A program made the position numbers and the translations under genes. Source: JACPYG01 sp038063015 (GTDB taxonomy: Bacteria; Patescibacteriota; Minisyncoccia; Minisyncoccales; Staskawiczbacteraceae). Taken from it: DNA of 64,000 bases. Position 1 is the first letter of the stretch, and each line of letters starts with the position of its first letter. Of this stretch, positions 55,240 through 63,566 are shown piece by piece. The notes below the pieces were generated by a model. It did no database searches, was not told where the DNA came from, and worked only from the letters and a program-made list of their open reading frames with translations. The stretch is from positions 1 through 64,000 of the forward strand of contig JBBTVX010000006.1 in NCBI GenBank assembly GCA_038063015.1. Direction: 5' to 3'.

Positions 55240-57054
55240 ATGTTAAAAGAAATAAAAATAAAAATAGAAAATATTAATTCTTTAAACGATAAAATATCTA
55301 TTGAGACAGAGATAGAAGTATTAAACGGGGTAGAGGGTGTAAATATCAACGGAAGCAATGGCAATTGTTTTATAAAATTTGAAGAAGATAAAATTTCCAA
55401 AGAAGAAATATTCAGAAAAATTGAAAGTTTGAATTTTAAAATAACAGAAGAATTGTTTACGCCGCCATTCCAGAAAGATAAAGATTTTGATGAAATGGAA
55501 AACGGAAAAAATAAAAACGCAAAGGAGCACGTTTATTTTGTTAAAGGAATGCATTGCGCTTCTTGCGAAATTTTAATTGAAAAAAAATTATTAAAAATTA
55601 ATGAAATAAAATCCGTTGAAGCGTCAACAAGCAATGGCCAGGTTGTTGTTGAGTTTAAAGGAGACAGGCCGTCTCCTCAAAGATTGAACAGGTTATTTAA
55701 AGAAGATAATTATATTTTTTCCGACAAGTTGGAAGCGCCAAATAACAATTATATTGAAATAAAAAAAGGAGCTAACCCGACGCTTGCCGCTTTCAATATA
55801 GCTCTTTTTATAATTATTGGTTTTTTGTTTTTAAATAAAGCGGGAATAGCCGGGCTTCTCAACGTGAGCTCAAAATCTTCTTTATTGGCCTTTTTCGGGC
55901 TGGGGCTTTTGGCCGGCATTTCAAGCTGCGCCGCTTTGGTGGGAGGCATGGTATTATCCATGTCAAAGCAATGGCAGAATATTTATTCTGATAAAAACAC
56001 AACCTATGAAAAGTTTCAGCCGCATTTGCTATTTAACGCGGGCAGAATTATATCGTACGCTGTTTTGGGAGCCGCGCTGGGAATGATTGGAAACAAATTG
56101 CAGATTTCTTTTCAATTTACCTCATTTTTAGTTATTGCAATTTCTTTTTTAATGCTTGCGCTGAGCTTGCAGATGCTGGGAGTAAAAGCTTTCCGCAAAT
56201 TTCAGTTTGCTCTGCCAAAATCCGCCACGAGATACATTGCAAACGAAAAAAACTTTCAGGGCAGGCGAATGCCGTTTATTATGGGAGCCGCAACCTTTTT
56301 TCTTCCCTGTGGCTTTACCATAACCGCCCAGGGATTGGCTCTTTTATCGGGCAGTTGGTTGCAAGGGTCTTTAATAATGCTTTTCTTCGCTTTGGGGACG
56401 GCCCCGATGCTTTTATTCATCGGATTGTCAAGCGTTAGGTTTTCTTCAAAACCCCATCTTGCCGAAAAGTTTTCAAAGGTTGCCGGTTTTTTGGTTTTAT
56501 TTTTTGCCTTGTTCAACATCAACAGCCAGATGAATGTTTTAGGATATATAAGTTTAAATAATGTTTTTAGTTCCAATCAAAATCAATCGCAAACCGCAGT
56601 AATAGATGAAAAAAATTTACCCCTAATCGTTGATGGAAAACAGGTTGTAAAAATGAACGCCTCGTCTTCCGGTTACAGCCCTAACTATATTAAAGTCAGG
56701 GCGGGAATTCCCGTAAGATGGGAAGTCACAGATACCGGAACTTCGGGCTGTACAAACGCTATTATTTCCAATAGTTTATTTCAAGGCTCAATTGATTTGA
56801 CCCCGGGCCAAGTTTCAATTAAAGAATTTACTCCGACAAAGCCCGGAAAATATAAGTTTAGCTGTTGGATGGGAATGGTTACGGGAATAATAGAAGTTGT
56901 TCCGCAATCAGGCTCGGCCGCGGCGACCGCTGTTGCGGCCAATAATTCCGGCAATATTGTTAATGCCGCTGTCGCTGACGCCGATGGAGTCGTGCCTTCT
57001 GGGGCCAAAGGATGCGGTTGTGGAGGAGGCGGAGGCAGTTGCGGAGCAAAATAA
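55240..57054 (+). CDS. Multidomain copper protein: HMA-like domains, DsbD/UreH-type membrane domain and cupredoxin
   Basis: 604 residues. Residues 1-70: degenerate HMA fold without CxxC. Residues 95-165: HMA with GMHCASC (103-109). Residues about 185-450: six-helix DsbD_2/UreH-like membrane domain (GLGLLAGISSCAALVGGMVL, FNAGRIISYAVLGA, FFLPCGFTITAQGLALL). Residues about 470-565: cupredoxin-like domain (RAGIPVRWEVTDTGTSGC, TPTKPGKYKFSCWMGM). The tail is Cys/Gly-rich (GCGCGGGGGSCGAK) and may bind copper. Similar fused proteins occur in copper handling; here it may move copper or electrons across the membrane. Confidence 0.8.
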   Translation: MLKEIKIKIENINSLNDKISIETEIEVLNGVEGVNINGSNGNCFIKFEEDKISKEEIFRKIESLNFKITEELFTPPFQKDKDFDEMENGKNKNAKEHVYFVKGMHCASCEILIEKKLLKINEIKSVEASTSNGQVVVEFKGDRPSPQRLNRLFKEDNYIFSDKLEAPNNNYIEIKKGANPTLAAFNIALFIIIGFLFLNKAGIAGLLNVSSKSSLLAFFGLGLLAGISSCAALVGGMVLSMSKQWQNIYSDKNTTYEKFQPHLLFNAGRIISYAVLGAALGMIGNKLQISFQFTSFLVIAISFLMLALSLQMLGVKAFRKFQFALPKSATRYIANEKNFQGRRMPFIMGAATFFLPCGFTITAQGLALLSGSWLQGSLIMLFFALGTAPMLLFIGLSSVRFSSKPHLAEKFSKVAGFLVLFFALFNINSQMNVLGYISLNNVFSSNQNQSQTAVIDEKNLPLIVDGKQVVKMNASSSGYSPNYIKVRAGIPVRWEVTDTGTSGCTNAIISNSLFQGSIDLTPGQVSIKEFTPTKPGKYKFSCWMGMVTGIIEVVPQSGSAAATAVAANNSGNIVNAAVADADGVVPSGAKGCGCGGGGGSCGAK

Positions 57055-57074
57055 ATTAATTTTTCAATTAAATT

Positions 57075-58064
57075 ATGCAAAAAACAAAATTCAAAATCAA
57101 AGGGTTAAAATGCAATTCCTGCGCGTTGCTTATAGAAGAAAAATTAAAAAATAAACAAGGAATTGTAAAAATTAAAGTTGACCCGGAATCCTGTAAAGGA
57201 ATTGCGGTTTATGATGAACAAAAAATCAGCGAGCCGGAAATTTTTCGGGCAGTAGAGGAAATAGATGATTTTGAAATAGAAAAAATAGAGGAGCCGCAGG
57301 AAACATATAAAAATAACAGCGAACAAAAAATTTCAGAAGAGGAGGTGAAAACTCAGTTGCCGACAAAAATACAGCCATTTTCAAAAGCTCTGATTATTGC
57401 CAATGTTTTACTTTTAGCGCTGAATTTTGTTTTATTAAATTCCACTTTGGGTTCAAAAAATAATAAAATAGCGGCAATTAATAATGCAAACAACCAAGGC
57501 GCGCAAGCTAATCCGTCTCAGGTTCAGCAGGAAGGCCAGCAAGGACTGCAAACATTTTCAATAACCAGGGCAGACCATATTCGCGGAGATTTTAACGCGC
57601 CCGTTACTTTAGTTGAGTTTTCTGATTTTGAATGTCCTTTTTGCGAAAGGCATTATCCGACTTTAAATAAAATTCTCAGCGATTATAAGGGAAAAGTCCG
57701 TTTGGTTTATAAACATTTTCCTTTGGGGTTTCATCCAAACGCCCAGAAAGCGGCCGAGTCGTCTGAGTGCGCCAGCGAGCAAGGAAAATTTTGGGAATAT
57801 CACGATAAGATATTTGAAAATCAACCGAGCGGATTTAGCATAGAAAAATTCAAACAATGGGCTAAAGATTTAGGATTAAATAGCGGGAAATTTAACGATT
57901 GTCTTGATTCTGGAAAATTTGCTCAAAAAGTAAAAGACGAGCAACAAGAGGGAGTAAAAAAAGGAGTTAATGGCACGCCGGCAACTTTTGTTAACGGAAA
58001 ATTAATAAGCGGCGCTTTGCCCTATGATTCATTTAAACAGGAAATTGATAATTTATTACAGTAA
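57075..58064 (+). CDS. HMA domain - membrane helix - DsbA-like thioredoxin fusion
   Basis: 329 residues. Residues 1-70 are an HMA metal-binding domain (GLKCNSCA, C13/C16). A membrane helix at about 104-124 (KALIIANVLLLALNFVLL) places the rest outside. Residues 160-329 are a DsbA/thioredoxin_4 domain: VTLVEFSDFECPFC (187-190), YKHFPLGFHPNAQKAAE, GTPATFVNGK (cis-Pro). Thus one chain joins an inner copper-binding domain to an outer thiol oxidase. It is 20 nt after the large copper gene. Confidence 0.85.
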   Translation: MQKTKFKIKGLKCNSCALLIEEKLKNKQGIVKIKVDPESCKGIAVYDEQKISEPEIFRAVEEIDDFEIEKIEEPQETYKNNSEQKISEEEVKTQLPTKIQPFSKALIIANVLLLALNFVLLNSTLGSKNNKIAAINNANNQGAQANPSQVQQEGQQGLQTFSITRADHIRGDFNAPVTLVEFSDFECPFCERHYPTLNKILSDYKGKVRLVYKHFPLGFHPNAQKAAESSECASEQGKFWEYHDKIFENQPSGFSIEKFKQWAKDLGLNSGKFNDCLDSGKFAQKVKDEQQEGVKKGVNGTPATFVNGKLISGALPYDSFKQEIDNLLQ

Positions 58065-58067
58065 AAA

Positions 58068-58439
58068 ATGAAAAAGAAAATATTAATTATTAGTATTATC
58101 TTTGTTATCGGTTTTTTTGCGGTATTGCTGATAAATCAGCAAAGGCAGCCGGGAAAGTTTGATGTTTTTGCGCAATGTCTGAAAGAAAAAAACGCTGTGT
58201 TTTACGGCACTTTTTGGTGCTCTTATTGTCAAAGCCAAAAAAAGATGTTTGGTAAATCGGCCAAGTATTTGCCTTATGTAGAGTGTTCAACGCCGGACGG
58301 TAGGGGCCAATTAACGGTGTGCAAAGATAAAAAAATTGAAGGTTATCCGGCTTGGGAGTTTAGCGACGGTTCGCGTTTAAGCGGCGCAATACCATTGGCG
58401 CAACTTTCTGAAAAAACAGGCTGTCAGCTCCCTCAATAA
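58068..58439 (+). CDS. Membrane-anchored thioredoxin-like protein (VKOR-associated type)
   Basis: 123 residues. An anchor helix (ILIISIIFVIGFFAVLLI), then a short thioredoxin fold with WCSYCQSQKKMFGKSAKYLP, ECSTPDGRGQ and GYPAWEFSDGS, the pattern of the thioredoxin domain fused to VKOR proteins. Here it is free-standing and follows the DsbA-like gene by 3 nt, next to a DsbB gene. Likely passes disulfides with these partners. Confidence 0.85.
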   Translation: MKKKILIISIIFVIGFFAVLLINQQRQPGKFDVFAQCLKEKNAVFYGTFWCSYCQSQKKMFGKSAKYLPYVECSTPDGRGQLTVCKDKKIEGYPAWEFSDGSRLSGAIPLAQLSEKTGCQLPQ

Positions 58440-58452
58440 ATATAATAAATCT

Positions 58453-59001
58453 ATGGAACTTATTTCAACAGTTAATCAAATACTTTTAATTCTTACTGTT
58501 GCCGGACAAATTATTGCGGCAGTTTTAATTGTATCGTTTTTAATAAAACAAAGGACGATACTCAATTTTTTTGCAAAATATGCCTTAGTTTTTTCGTTTA
58601 TAGTCGCGCTTGTTGCCACAGTTGGCAGTTTGTTTTATTCGGAAGTCGCTGGCTATGAACCCTGTAAACTTTGTTGGTTTCAGCGGATTTTAATGTATCC
58701 GCAGGTAATTATTTTAGCGATGGCTCTTTTGAAAAAGGATAACAAGGTTGCTTCTTATAGCATCGCTTTATCGTTTCTTGGCGTATTAATTTCCGGCTAT
58801 CATTATCTCTTGCAGCTTGGAGTCGGGCCGTCCATTAGTTGTTCTTCAATAGGATATTCAATTAATTGCGCGCAAAAATTTGTTATGGGGTTTGGCTATA
58901 TCACTATTCCTATGATGGCGTTTACCGCCTTTTTGCTCATTATAGGTTTTATGTTCGCGTTAAAATCAAATAATTATTTTAATTATGAAAACGAGAAATA
59001 A
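58453..59001 (+). CDS. dsbB: DsbB-family disulfide bond formation protein
   Basis: 182 residues, five predicted helices instead of four. YEPCKLCWFQRILMYPQVI has the first CxxC and the quinone-contact region; SCSSIGYSINC gives the second Cys pair. DsbB reoxidises DsbA-like proteins with a quinone. An end overlap of 17 nt with the next gene indicates tight coupling. With the HMA-DsbA protein it forms a complete oxidising pathway. Confidence 0.88.
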   Translation: MELISTVNQILLILTVAGQIIAAVLIVSFLIKQRTILNFFAKYALVFSFIVALVATVGSLFYSEVAGYEPCKLCWFQRILMYPQVIILAMALLKKDNKVASYSIALSFLGVLISGYHYLLQLGVGPSISCSSIGYSINCAQKFVMGFGYITIPMMAFTAFLLIIGFMFALKSNNYFNYENEK

Positions 59002-59200
59002 AATTACAGAAAATTCAAAACTTAAAGACATATTAGAAATAAAAGGAGCGGAAGAAATTTTGGCAAAATATATGGTTCCCTGCCTGTCTTGTCCGATGGC
59101 TTATTTAGAACTTGAAAAATTAGAAATCGGAGTGGTCGGAAAAATGTACGGGCTTGAGACAAAAAAAATATTAGATGAATTAAATAAAAAACATGAATGA
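58985..59200 (+). CDS. DUF1858 protein
   Basis: 71 residues. The DUF1858 pattern ITENSKLKDILEIKGAEEIL, then MVPCLSCPMA with CxxC. Proteins of this family are often found beside redox or hydroxylamine-related genes; function unknown. Here it overlaps both dsbB (17 nt) and the small HMA gene (8 nt), so it belongs to the copper/thiol operon. Confidence 0.75.
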   Translation: MKTRNKITENSKLKDILEIKGAEEILAKYMVPCLSCPMAYLELEKLEIGVVGKMYGLETKKILDELNKKHE

Positions 59201-59414
59201 AAAAATTACATTAAAAATAACCGGCATGGACTGTGCCTCCTGCGCCAAAGTAATAAAGTACGGTTTGGAAGAGGCCAAGGGAGTAAGTTCCGTTGATGTT
59301 TATTTTAACTCGGCAAAAGCCTATTTGGAATTTAATCCGGAAGAAACAGACTCGTCAAAAATCAAAGATGAAATAAAATCGCTTGGTTACCTCGCTGTAA
59401 TTCTGCGGAATTAA
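59193..59414 (+). CDS. copZ: CopZ-like copper chaperone (single HMA domain)
   Basis: 73 residues with GMDCASC (residues 10-16) and an HMA fold to LGYLAV. It carries Cu(I) to CopA. It lies 19 nt before copA and shows strong similarity to the CopA N-terminal domain, probably by duplication. Confidence 0.9.
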   Translation: MNEKITLKITGMDCASCAKVIKYGLEEAKGVSSVDVYFNSAKAYLEFNPEETDSSKIKDEIKSLGYLAVILRN

Positions 59415-59433
59415 ATAAAAATACTATCTAATT

Positions 59434-61674
59434 ATGAACCAAAAAATTACATTGCAAATCAGCGGCATGGACTGCGCTTCATGCTCGTCTGTAATTGAAC
59501 ATAATTTAAAAAAAACAAAAGGAATTGTTTCAGCTGTTGTTAATTTTGCGACAGAAAAAGCATATTTGGAATTTGATTCAGCGGAGATACAGATAGAAAA
59601 TATCAAAAAAAATATTAGAGATTTAGGATATAAAGCCGCGCTGGAAGGCGAAAGCTTTGACAATAAAGCGGCCGAGCATGAAGACCATCACAAAATAGAA
59701 AAAGAAAGCGAAATTAAAAAATTGAAACTTCGCTTTGTCTTGTCGTTTATTTTTGGTTTGCCTATTATTTATATGGTGATGGGCGCATTGATAAACCTTC
59801 CTATGCCCGAAATTTTTAAGACCTACGGGATAGCCATACAAGTTGTTTTATCAACAGCCGTGATATTGGCCTGCTTTAACATATGGACATCGGGATTCAA
59901 AAAGCTTATAAAGCTATCGCCCAATATGGACTCTTTAATTTTTATCGGCACGGCTACCGCTTATTTTTATAGTTTAATTCTGGCCGGGCTTTTGTTTCTT
60001 GGAAAAATGGTTGATATGGAGAGTTTTTATTTTGAATCGGCTGTATTTATTTTGGTTTTTATTTCTTTGGGCAAATATTTGGAAGCAATTACAAAAGGAA
60101 AAACGAGCAATGCCATAAAGAAATTAATCGGGCTTCAACCTAAAACAGCCACCATTATAAAAAATGGCAGAGAGTTTGATGTTTTAATTTCAGAAGTTGA
60201 GGTCGGGGATATTATTTTAGTAAAGCCCGGGGGAAAAATTCCAGTTGACGGAATTGTTGTAAGCGGCTATTCGGGCGTTGATGAAAAAGCAATTACCGGA
60301 GAAAGCATGCCCGTTGAAAAAAAGAAGGGAGATGAAGTTATCGGCGCTACAATTAACAAAACAGGCGTCTTGCAATTTAAAGCAACAAGGGTGGGCAAAG
60401 ATACAATGATTTCGCAGATTATAAAAATAGTTGAAGACGCTATGGGCTCAAAAGCCCCGATTCAGCTTTTAGCAGATAAGGTTTCGTTTTATTTTGTTCC
60501 GGTTGTGTTGGTAATTGCTGTTTTATCAGCAGGGGCTTGGTTGTTCGCGGGATACCCGTTTGCCTTCGCTTTAACGATTTTTGTCGCAATTTTAATTATT
60601 GCCTGCCCTTGCGCTTTGGGATTAGCCACCCCAACAGCTGTAATGATGGGTACGGGCTTGGCCGCGGAAAGAGGAATCTTGATTAAATCCAGCAAAGCTT
60701 TAGAAACCGCTAAAGACGTAAATATGGTTGTTTTTGATAAAACCGGCACCCTGACAAAAGGCGAGCCGGTTGTTACAGATATAGTTTCAATAAAAAAGGG
60801 AGTCGATGAAAAATTTATATTACAATTGGCCGCTTCAATTGAAAAAAATTCTGAGCATCCTCTGGCTCAGGCAATTGTTGATAAAGCCAGAGAAAAAAAG
60901 ATTAAGATATTGGAAGTTAAAAATTTTCAAGCAGTTGTGGGCAAGGGCGTGGAAGCTAAATTAGAACGCAAAAAAATTCTGTTAGGAACGAGAAAACTGA
61001 TGTTAGACAATAAAATAAACCCCACATCCATAGATAATCAAATGGTTGTTTTGGAAGACCAGGGAAAAACCGCGATGATTTTAGCTCTTGCAAATAAAAT
61101 TATAGGAATCGTTGCCGTTGCGGATGTTTTAAAAGACCATTCTAAAGAAGCCGTAATAGCTCTGCATAAAATAGGAAAACAAGTGGCAATTATCACGGGA
61201 GACAATAAAAGAGTGGCCGAGGCAATCGCAAAAGAGCTTGGCATAGACAGAGTTTTGGCAGAGGTTTTACCGCAAGGAAAATCAGACGAGATTAAAAAAC
61301 TGCAAGAGGAAGGAAAAATTGTGGCAATGGTTGGCGACGGTATAAACGACGCTCCGGCTTTGGCTCAGGCAAACTTAGGCATTGCTTTGGGCTCCGGCAC
61401 CGATGTGGCAATGGAAACAGGAGAGATTGTCCTGATAAAAGACGATTTAAGAGATGTGATAATCGCTATTGATTTAAGTAAATATACTTTAAATAAAATA
61501 AAACAAAATCTATTTTGGGCGTTCTTTTATAATATAATTGGAATTCCTATTGCAACGGGCGTTTTATACCCCTTTATCGGCTGGCTTTTAAATCCCTCTA
61601 TTGCCGCTGGTGCTATGGCATTTTCTTCTGTAAGCGTTGTGCTAAACGCGCTGTCTATGAAAAGATATAAATAA
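59434..61674 (+). CDS. copA: Copper-exporting P1B-type ATPase
   Basis: 746 residues. N-terminal HMA (GMDCASC, 11-17), a His/Glu-rich linker (AAEHEDHHK), eight membrane helices with the CPC ion motif (391-393, ACPCALGLATP), ITGES actuator loop, DKTGT phosphorylation site (D435), SEHPLA (HP motif), and GDGINDAPAL. YNIIGIPIATGVL near the C-terminus matches the copper-type motif (YN..(4)..P). It exports Cu(I). Last gene of the operon, followed by a terminator. Confidence 0.95.
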   Translation: MNQKITLQISGMDCASCSSVIEHNLKKTKGIVSAVVNFATEKAYLEFDSAEIQIENIKKNIRDLGYKAALEGESFDNKAAEHEDHHKIEKESEIKKLKLRFVLSFIFGLPIIYMVMGALINLPMPEIFKTYGIAIQVVLSTAVILACFNIWTSGFKKLIKLSPNMDSLIFIGTATAYFYSLILAGLLFLGKMVDMESFYFESAVFILVFISLGKYLEAITKGKTSNAIKKLIGLQPKTATIIKNGREFDVLISEVEVGDIILVKPGGKIPVDGIVVSGYSGVDEKAITGESMPVEKKKGDEVIGATINKTGVLQFKATRVGKDTMISQIIKIVEDAMGSKAPIQLLADKVSFYFVPVVLVIAVLSAGAWLFAGYPFAFALTIFVAILIIACPCALGLATPTAVMMGTGLAAERGILIKSSKALETAKDVNMVVFDKTGTLTKGEPVVTDIVSIKKGVDEKFILQLAASIEKNSEHPLAQAIVDKAREKKIKILEVKNFQAVVGKGVEAKLERKKILLGTRKLMLDNKINPTSIDNQMVVLEDQGKTAMILALANKIIGIVAVADVLKDHSKEAVIALHKIGKQVAIITGDNKRVAEAIAKELGIDRVLAEVLPQGKSDEIKKLQEEGKIVAMVGDGINDAPALAQANLGIALGSGTDVAMETGEIVLIKDDLRDVIIAIDLSKYTLNKIKQNLFWAFFYNIIGIPIATGVLYPFIGWLLNPSIAAGAMAFSSVSVVLNALSMKRYK

Positions 61675-61682
61675 AATATAAA

Positions 61683-61722
61683 TAAAAAAAGACCATAGGC
61701 TTTTGCCTGTGGTCATATCTTT
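61683..61722 (+). terminator. Terminator of the copper operon
   Basis: GACCATAGGC / GCCTGTGGTC 10-bp stem (one G-T) with TTTT loop, flanked by A-run and ATATCTTTTT. Confidence 0.9.
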
Positions 61723-61749
61723 TTGCGCTCGGTGCTTTTTGTCAACCGA

Positions 61750-62271
61750 TTAACCGGCTGATTCTATAACGCCGAGAAAAGCGTTCTTGGCATTATTTTC
61801 TGTTTCAACCCTGTATTGCATCAAATATGCGTCTTCGGTGGTATCTACATAGAAATCTTTTAATACGCTGATTGCCCTGAAGCCCAGTTTGCGGAAAAAT
61901 AATTGGGCACCTAAATTTGTTTCTCTTATCTCAAGAAGAATGCGGGTTCTTCTTTGGGGCCTTAGTTTGCCAATTAATTTTTCCACCATTTGCTGGCCTA
62001 CGCCCATGCGGCGGAATTCAAGGGCAACTGCGAAATTTAAAATATGAAGCCTAGTAGGGTGTAGTTCGTAAATCATAAATCCAGCAACTCTTTCCTGGTA
62101 TTCAGCCACCATGCAGATGCAATTTCTCTGGCGAAGGCATCTTATAAAATCGTCCTCTGACCATGGAAATTCAAAACTTTCATTTTCAATTTGTAAGACT
62201 TCTAACATGTCTCTTTTTATCATCCATTTTATATGAACGCAAATATTTTGTTTTCCACGCGTTGTCAACAT
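61750..62271 (-). CDS. RimI-like GNAT N-acetyltransferase
   Basis: 173 residues. The acetyl-CoA loop RRMGVGQQMVEKL (R/QxxGxG/A) and preceding beta strand LHILNFAV, then NLGAQLFFRKLGF, fit the RimI branch that acetylates ribosomal protein S18 or other N-termini. A very strong ribosome site GGGAGG lies 7 nt before the ATG, and the promoter is near consensus. Codon use is less AT-biased than in neighbours, with many Arg and Gln, suggesting recent transfer. Confidence 0.85.
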   Translation of the reverse strand: MLTTRGKQNICVHIKWMIKRDMLEVLQIENESFEFPWSEDDFIRCLRQRNCICMVAEYQERVAGFMIYELHPTRLHILNFAVALEFRRMGVGQQMVEKLIGKLRPQRRTRILLEIRETNLGAQLFFRKLGFRAISVLKDFYVDTTEDAYLMQYRVETENNAKNAFLGVIESAG

Positions 62272-62330
62272 GTCATACCTCCCTGCGTTATGTCAAAGAG
62301 CCGAGAAAGAACAAACGAAAATGTTATTTT

Positions 62331-62360
62331 AGTATAAATCAAAACGCAAATTAATGTCAA
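62331..62360 (-). promoter_or_regulatory. Promoter of the RimI-like gene
   Basis: Minus strand T-T-G-A-C-A (62355-62360), 18-nt spacer, TATACT (62331-62336). Confidence 0.65.
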
Positions 62361-62434
62361 ATTTTTAAAAAGTTGATTTTAATGATTTTTTGTGATTAAA
62401 TAAAAATATGTTAAATTATAATAAATTATAATAA

Positions 62435-63016
62435 ATGAAAAAAAGATTTTTATTGTTAGCGAGTTTTTTATTTTTTAACGCAACATTGGCAAACATTGCC
62501 AAAGCGGTTTGTCCTGTTTGCGTGGTTGCCGTGGGAGCCGGATTGGGCATGTCTCGCTGGTTGGGGATTGACGACGCGGTTTCTTCTATATGGATAGGCG
62601 CTCTGCTTGTTTCATTAAGTATTTGGACGATAGTTTGGCTCAATAAAAAAAAACTTGCCCCGTTAAATGCGGCTAAACCGCAATTTCGCTTTGCGAAATT
62701 ATTTAACTGGGTGAAGAATTTTAAATACAATAAAGTTATTATTCCTCTGTTGTACTATTTAATTACAATTGTTCCGCTTTATTATTACGATATAATAGGC
62801 CACCCTTTAAATAAAATTTTTGGCATAGACAAAATAATTTTTGGCATAGTTTTGGGAACAGCGGTTTTTTTGGCAAGCGTTTGGTTTCATAATTTTTTAA
62901 AAACAAAGAATCAGGGAAAACAATTTTTTATCTATCAAAAAGTTATTTTGCCGTTGGCATTTTTGATATTAACCAGTTTAATTTTTTACACAATAATAAA
63001 ATGGCGGATAATATAG
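62435..63016 (+). CDS. Conserved membrane protein with CPVC motif
   Basis: 193 residues: signal-like first helix, then AVCPVCVVAVGAGLGMSRWLG, and three or four further helices (about IWIGALLVSLSIWTIVWL, VIIPLLYYLITIVPLYYY, IIFGIVLGTAVFLASVWF). CPxC next to a Gly-rich membrane start recalls redox or metal-binding membrane proteins of CPR genomes, but the function is unknown. It overlaps the next gene by 16 nt. Confidence 0.65.
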   Translation: MKKRFLLLASFLFFNATLANIAKAVCPVCVVAVGAGLGMSRWLGIDDAVSSIWIGALLVSLSIWTIVWLNKKKLAPLNAAKPQFRFAKLFNWVKNFKYNKVIIPLLYYLITIVPLYYYDIIGHPLNKIFGIDKIIFGIVLGTAVFLASVWFHNFLKTKNQGKQFFIYQKVILPLAFLILTSLIFYTIIKWRII

Positions 63017-63519
63017 ACGAGTTTATAAAAAAAGTTCAGGCAAGTAAAACCAGCGAATTGGATTTATCTTCCAACGAAGATTTGTCTATCGCTATAATGA
63101 ATTTAATCTCAATTGAAGAGCATTTTTTCTTTACCGGAGCCAAAACGGGAAAGCCGGAATATTTTGATTTGTTAAATACCGCCAGAGAAATGAGAAAAGA
63201 TTTATTGAAAAGAATCATAAAAGAATACGAGGGCGAGGTTTGGTGTATCTCAAAACATTTGTTATCCGCCTCAATGAGGTTGATGGAGGTTGGCGCAAAA
63301 GCCATAAGCCAAGATAAAAAACAAGAAGCGGAAGAAATGTTTAAAAAGGCGTACGAACTCTACTCTTTATTTTGGGGAATAAATTTAAAATTGATTGATA
63401 TGGGGGAAGTAAAAAAAATAGATGATAATCAAATAGACATAAAAGACACAGATAAAAAAGGCATTTTAGGAAAATTGGGAAAAGCGGTTCAATATATAAT
63501 TAATTGCTGCAAGGAATAA
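63001..63519 (+). CDS. Hypothetical helical protein
   Basis: 172 residues, all-helical, no membrane segment; contains YEGEVWCISKHLLSASMRLMEV and a C-terminal INCCKE. Pattern suggests an uncharacterised family found beside the CPVC membrane protein (as implied by the 16-nt overlap). Paired Cys near both ends could bind metal or form disulfides. Function unknown. Confidence 0.6.
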   Translation: MADNIDEFIKKVQASKTSELDLSSNEDLSIAIMNLISIEEHFFFTGAKTGKPEYFDLLNTAREMRKDLLKRIIKEYEGEVWCISKHLLSASMRLMEVGAKAISQDKKQEAEEMFKKAYELYSLFWGINLKLIDMGEVKKIDDNQIDIKDTDKKGILGKLGKAVQYIINCCKE

Positions 63520-63566
63520 ATAAGGTATAATAAAATAAAAAATATTAAATATTAAAAATTAAAACT

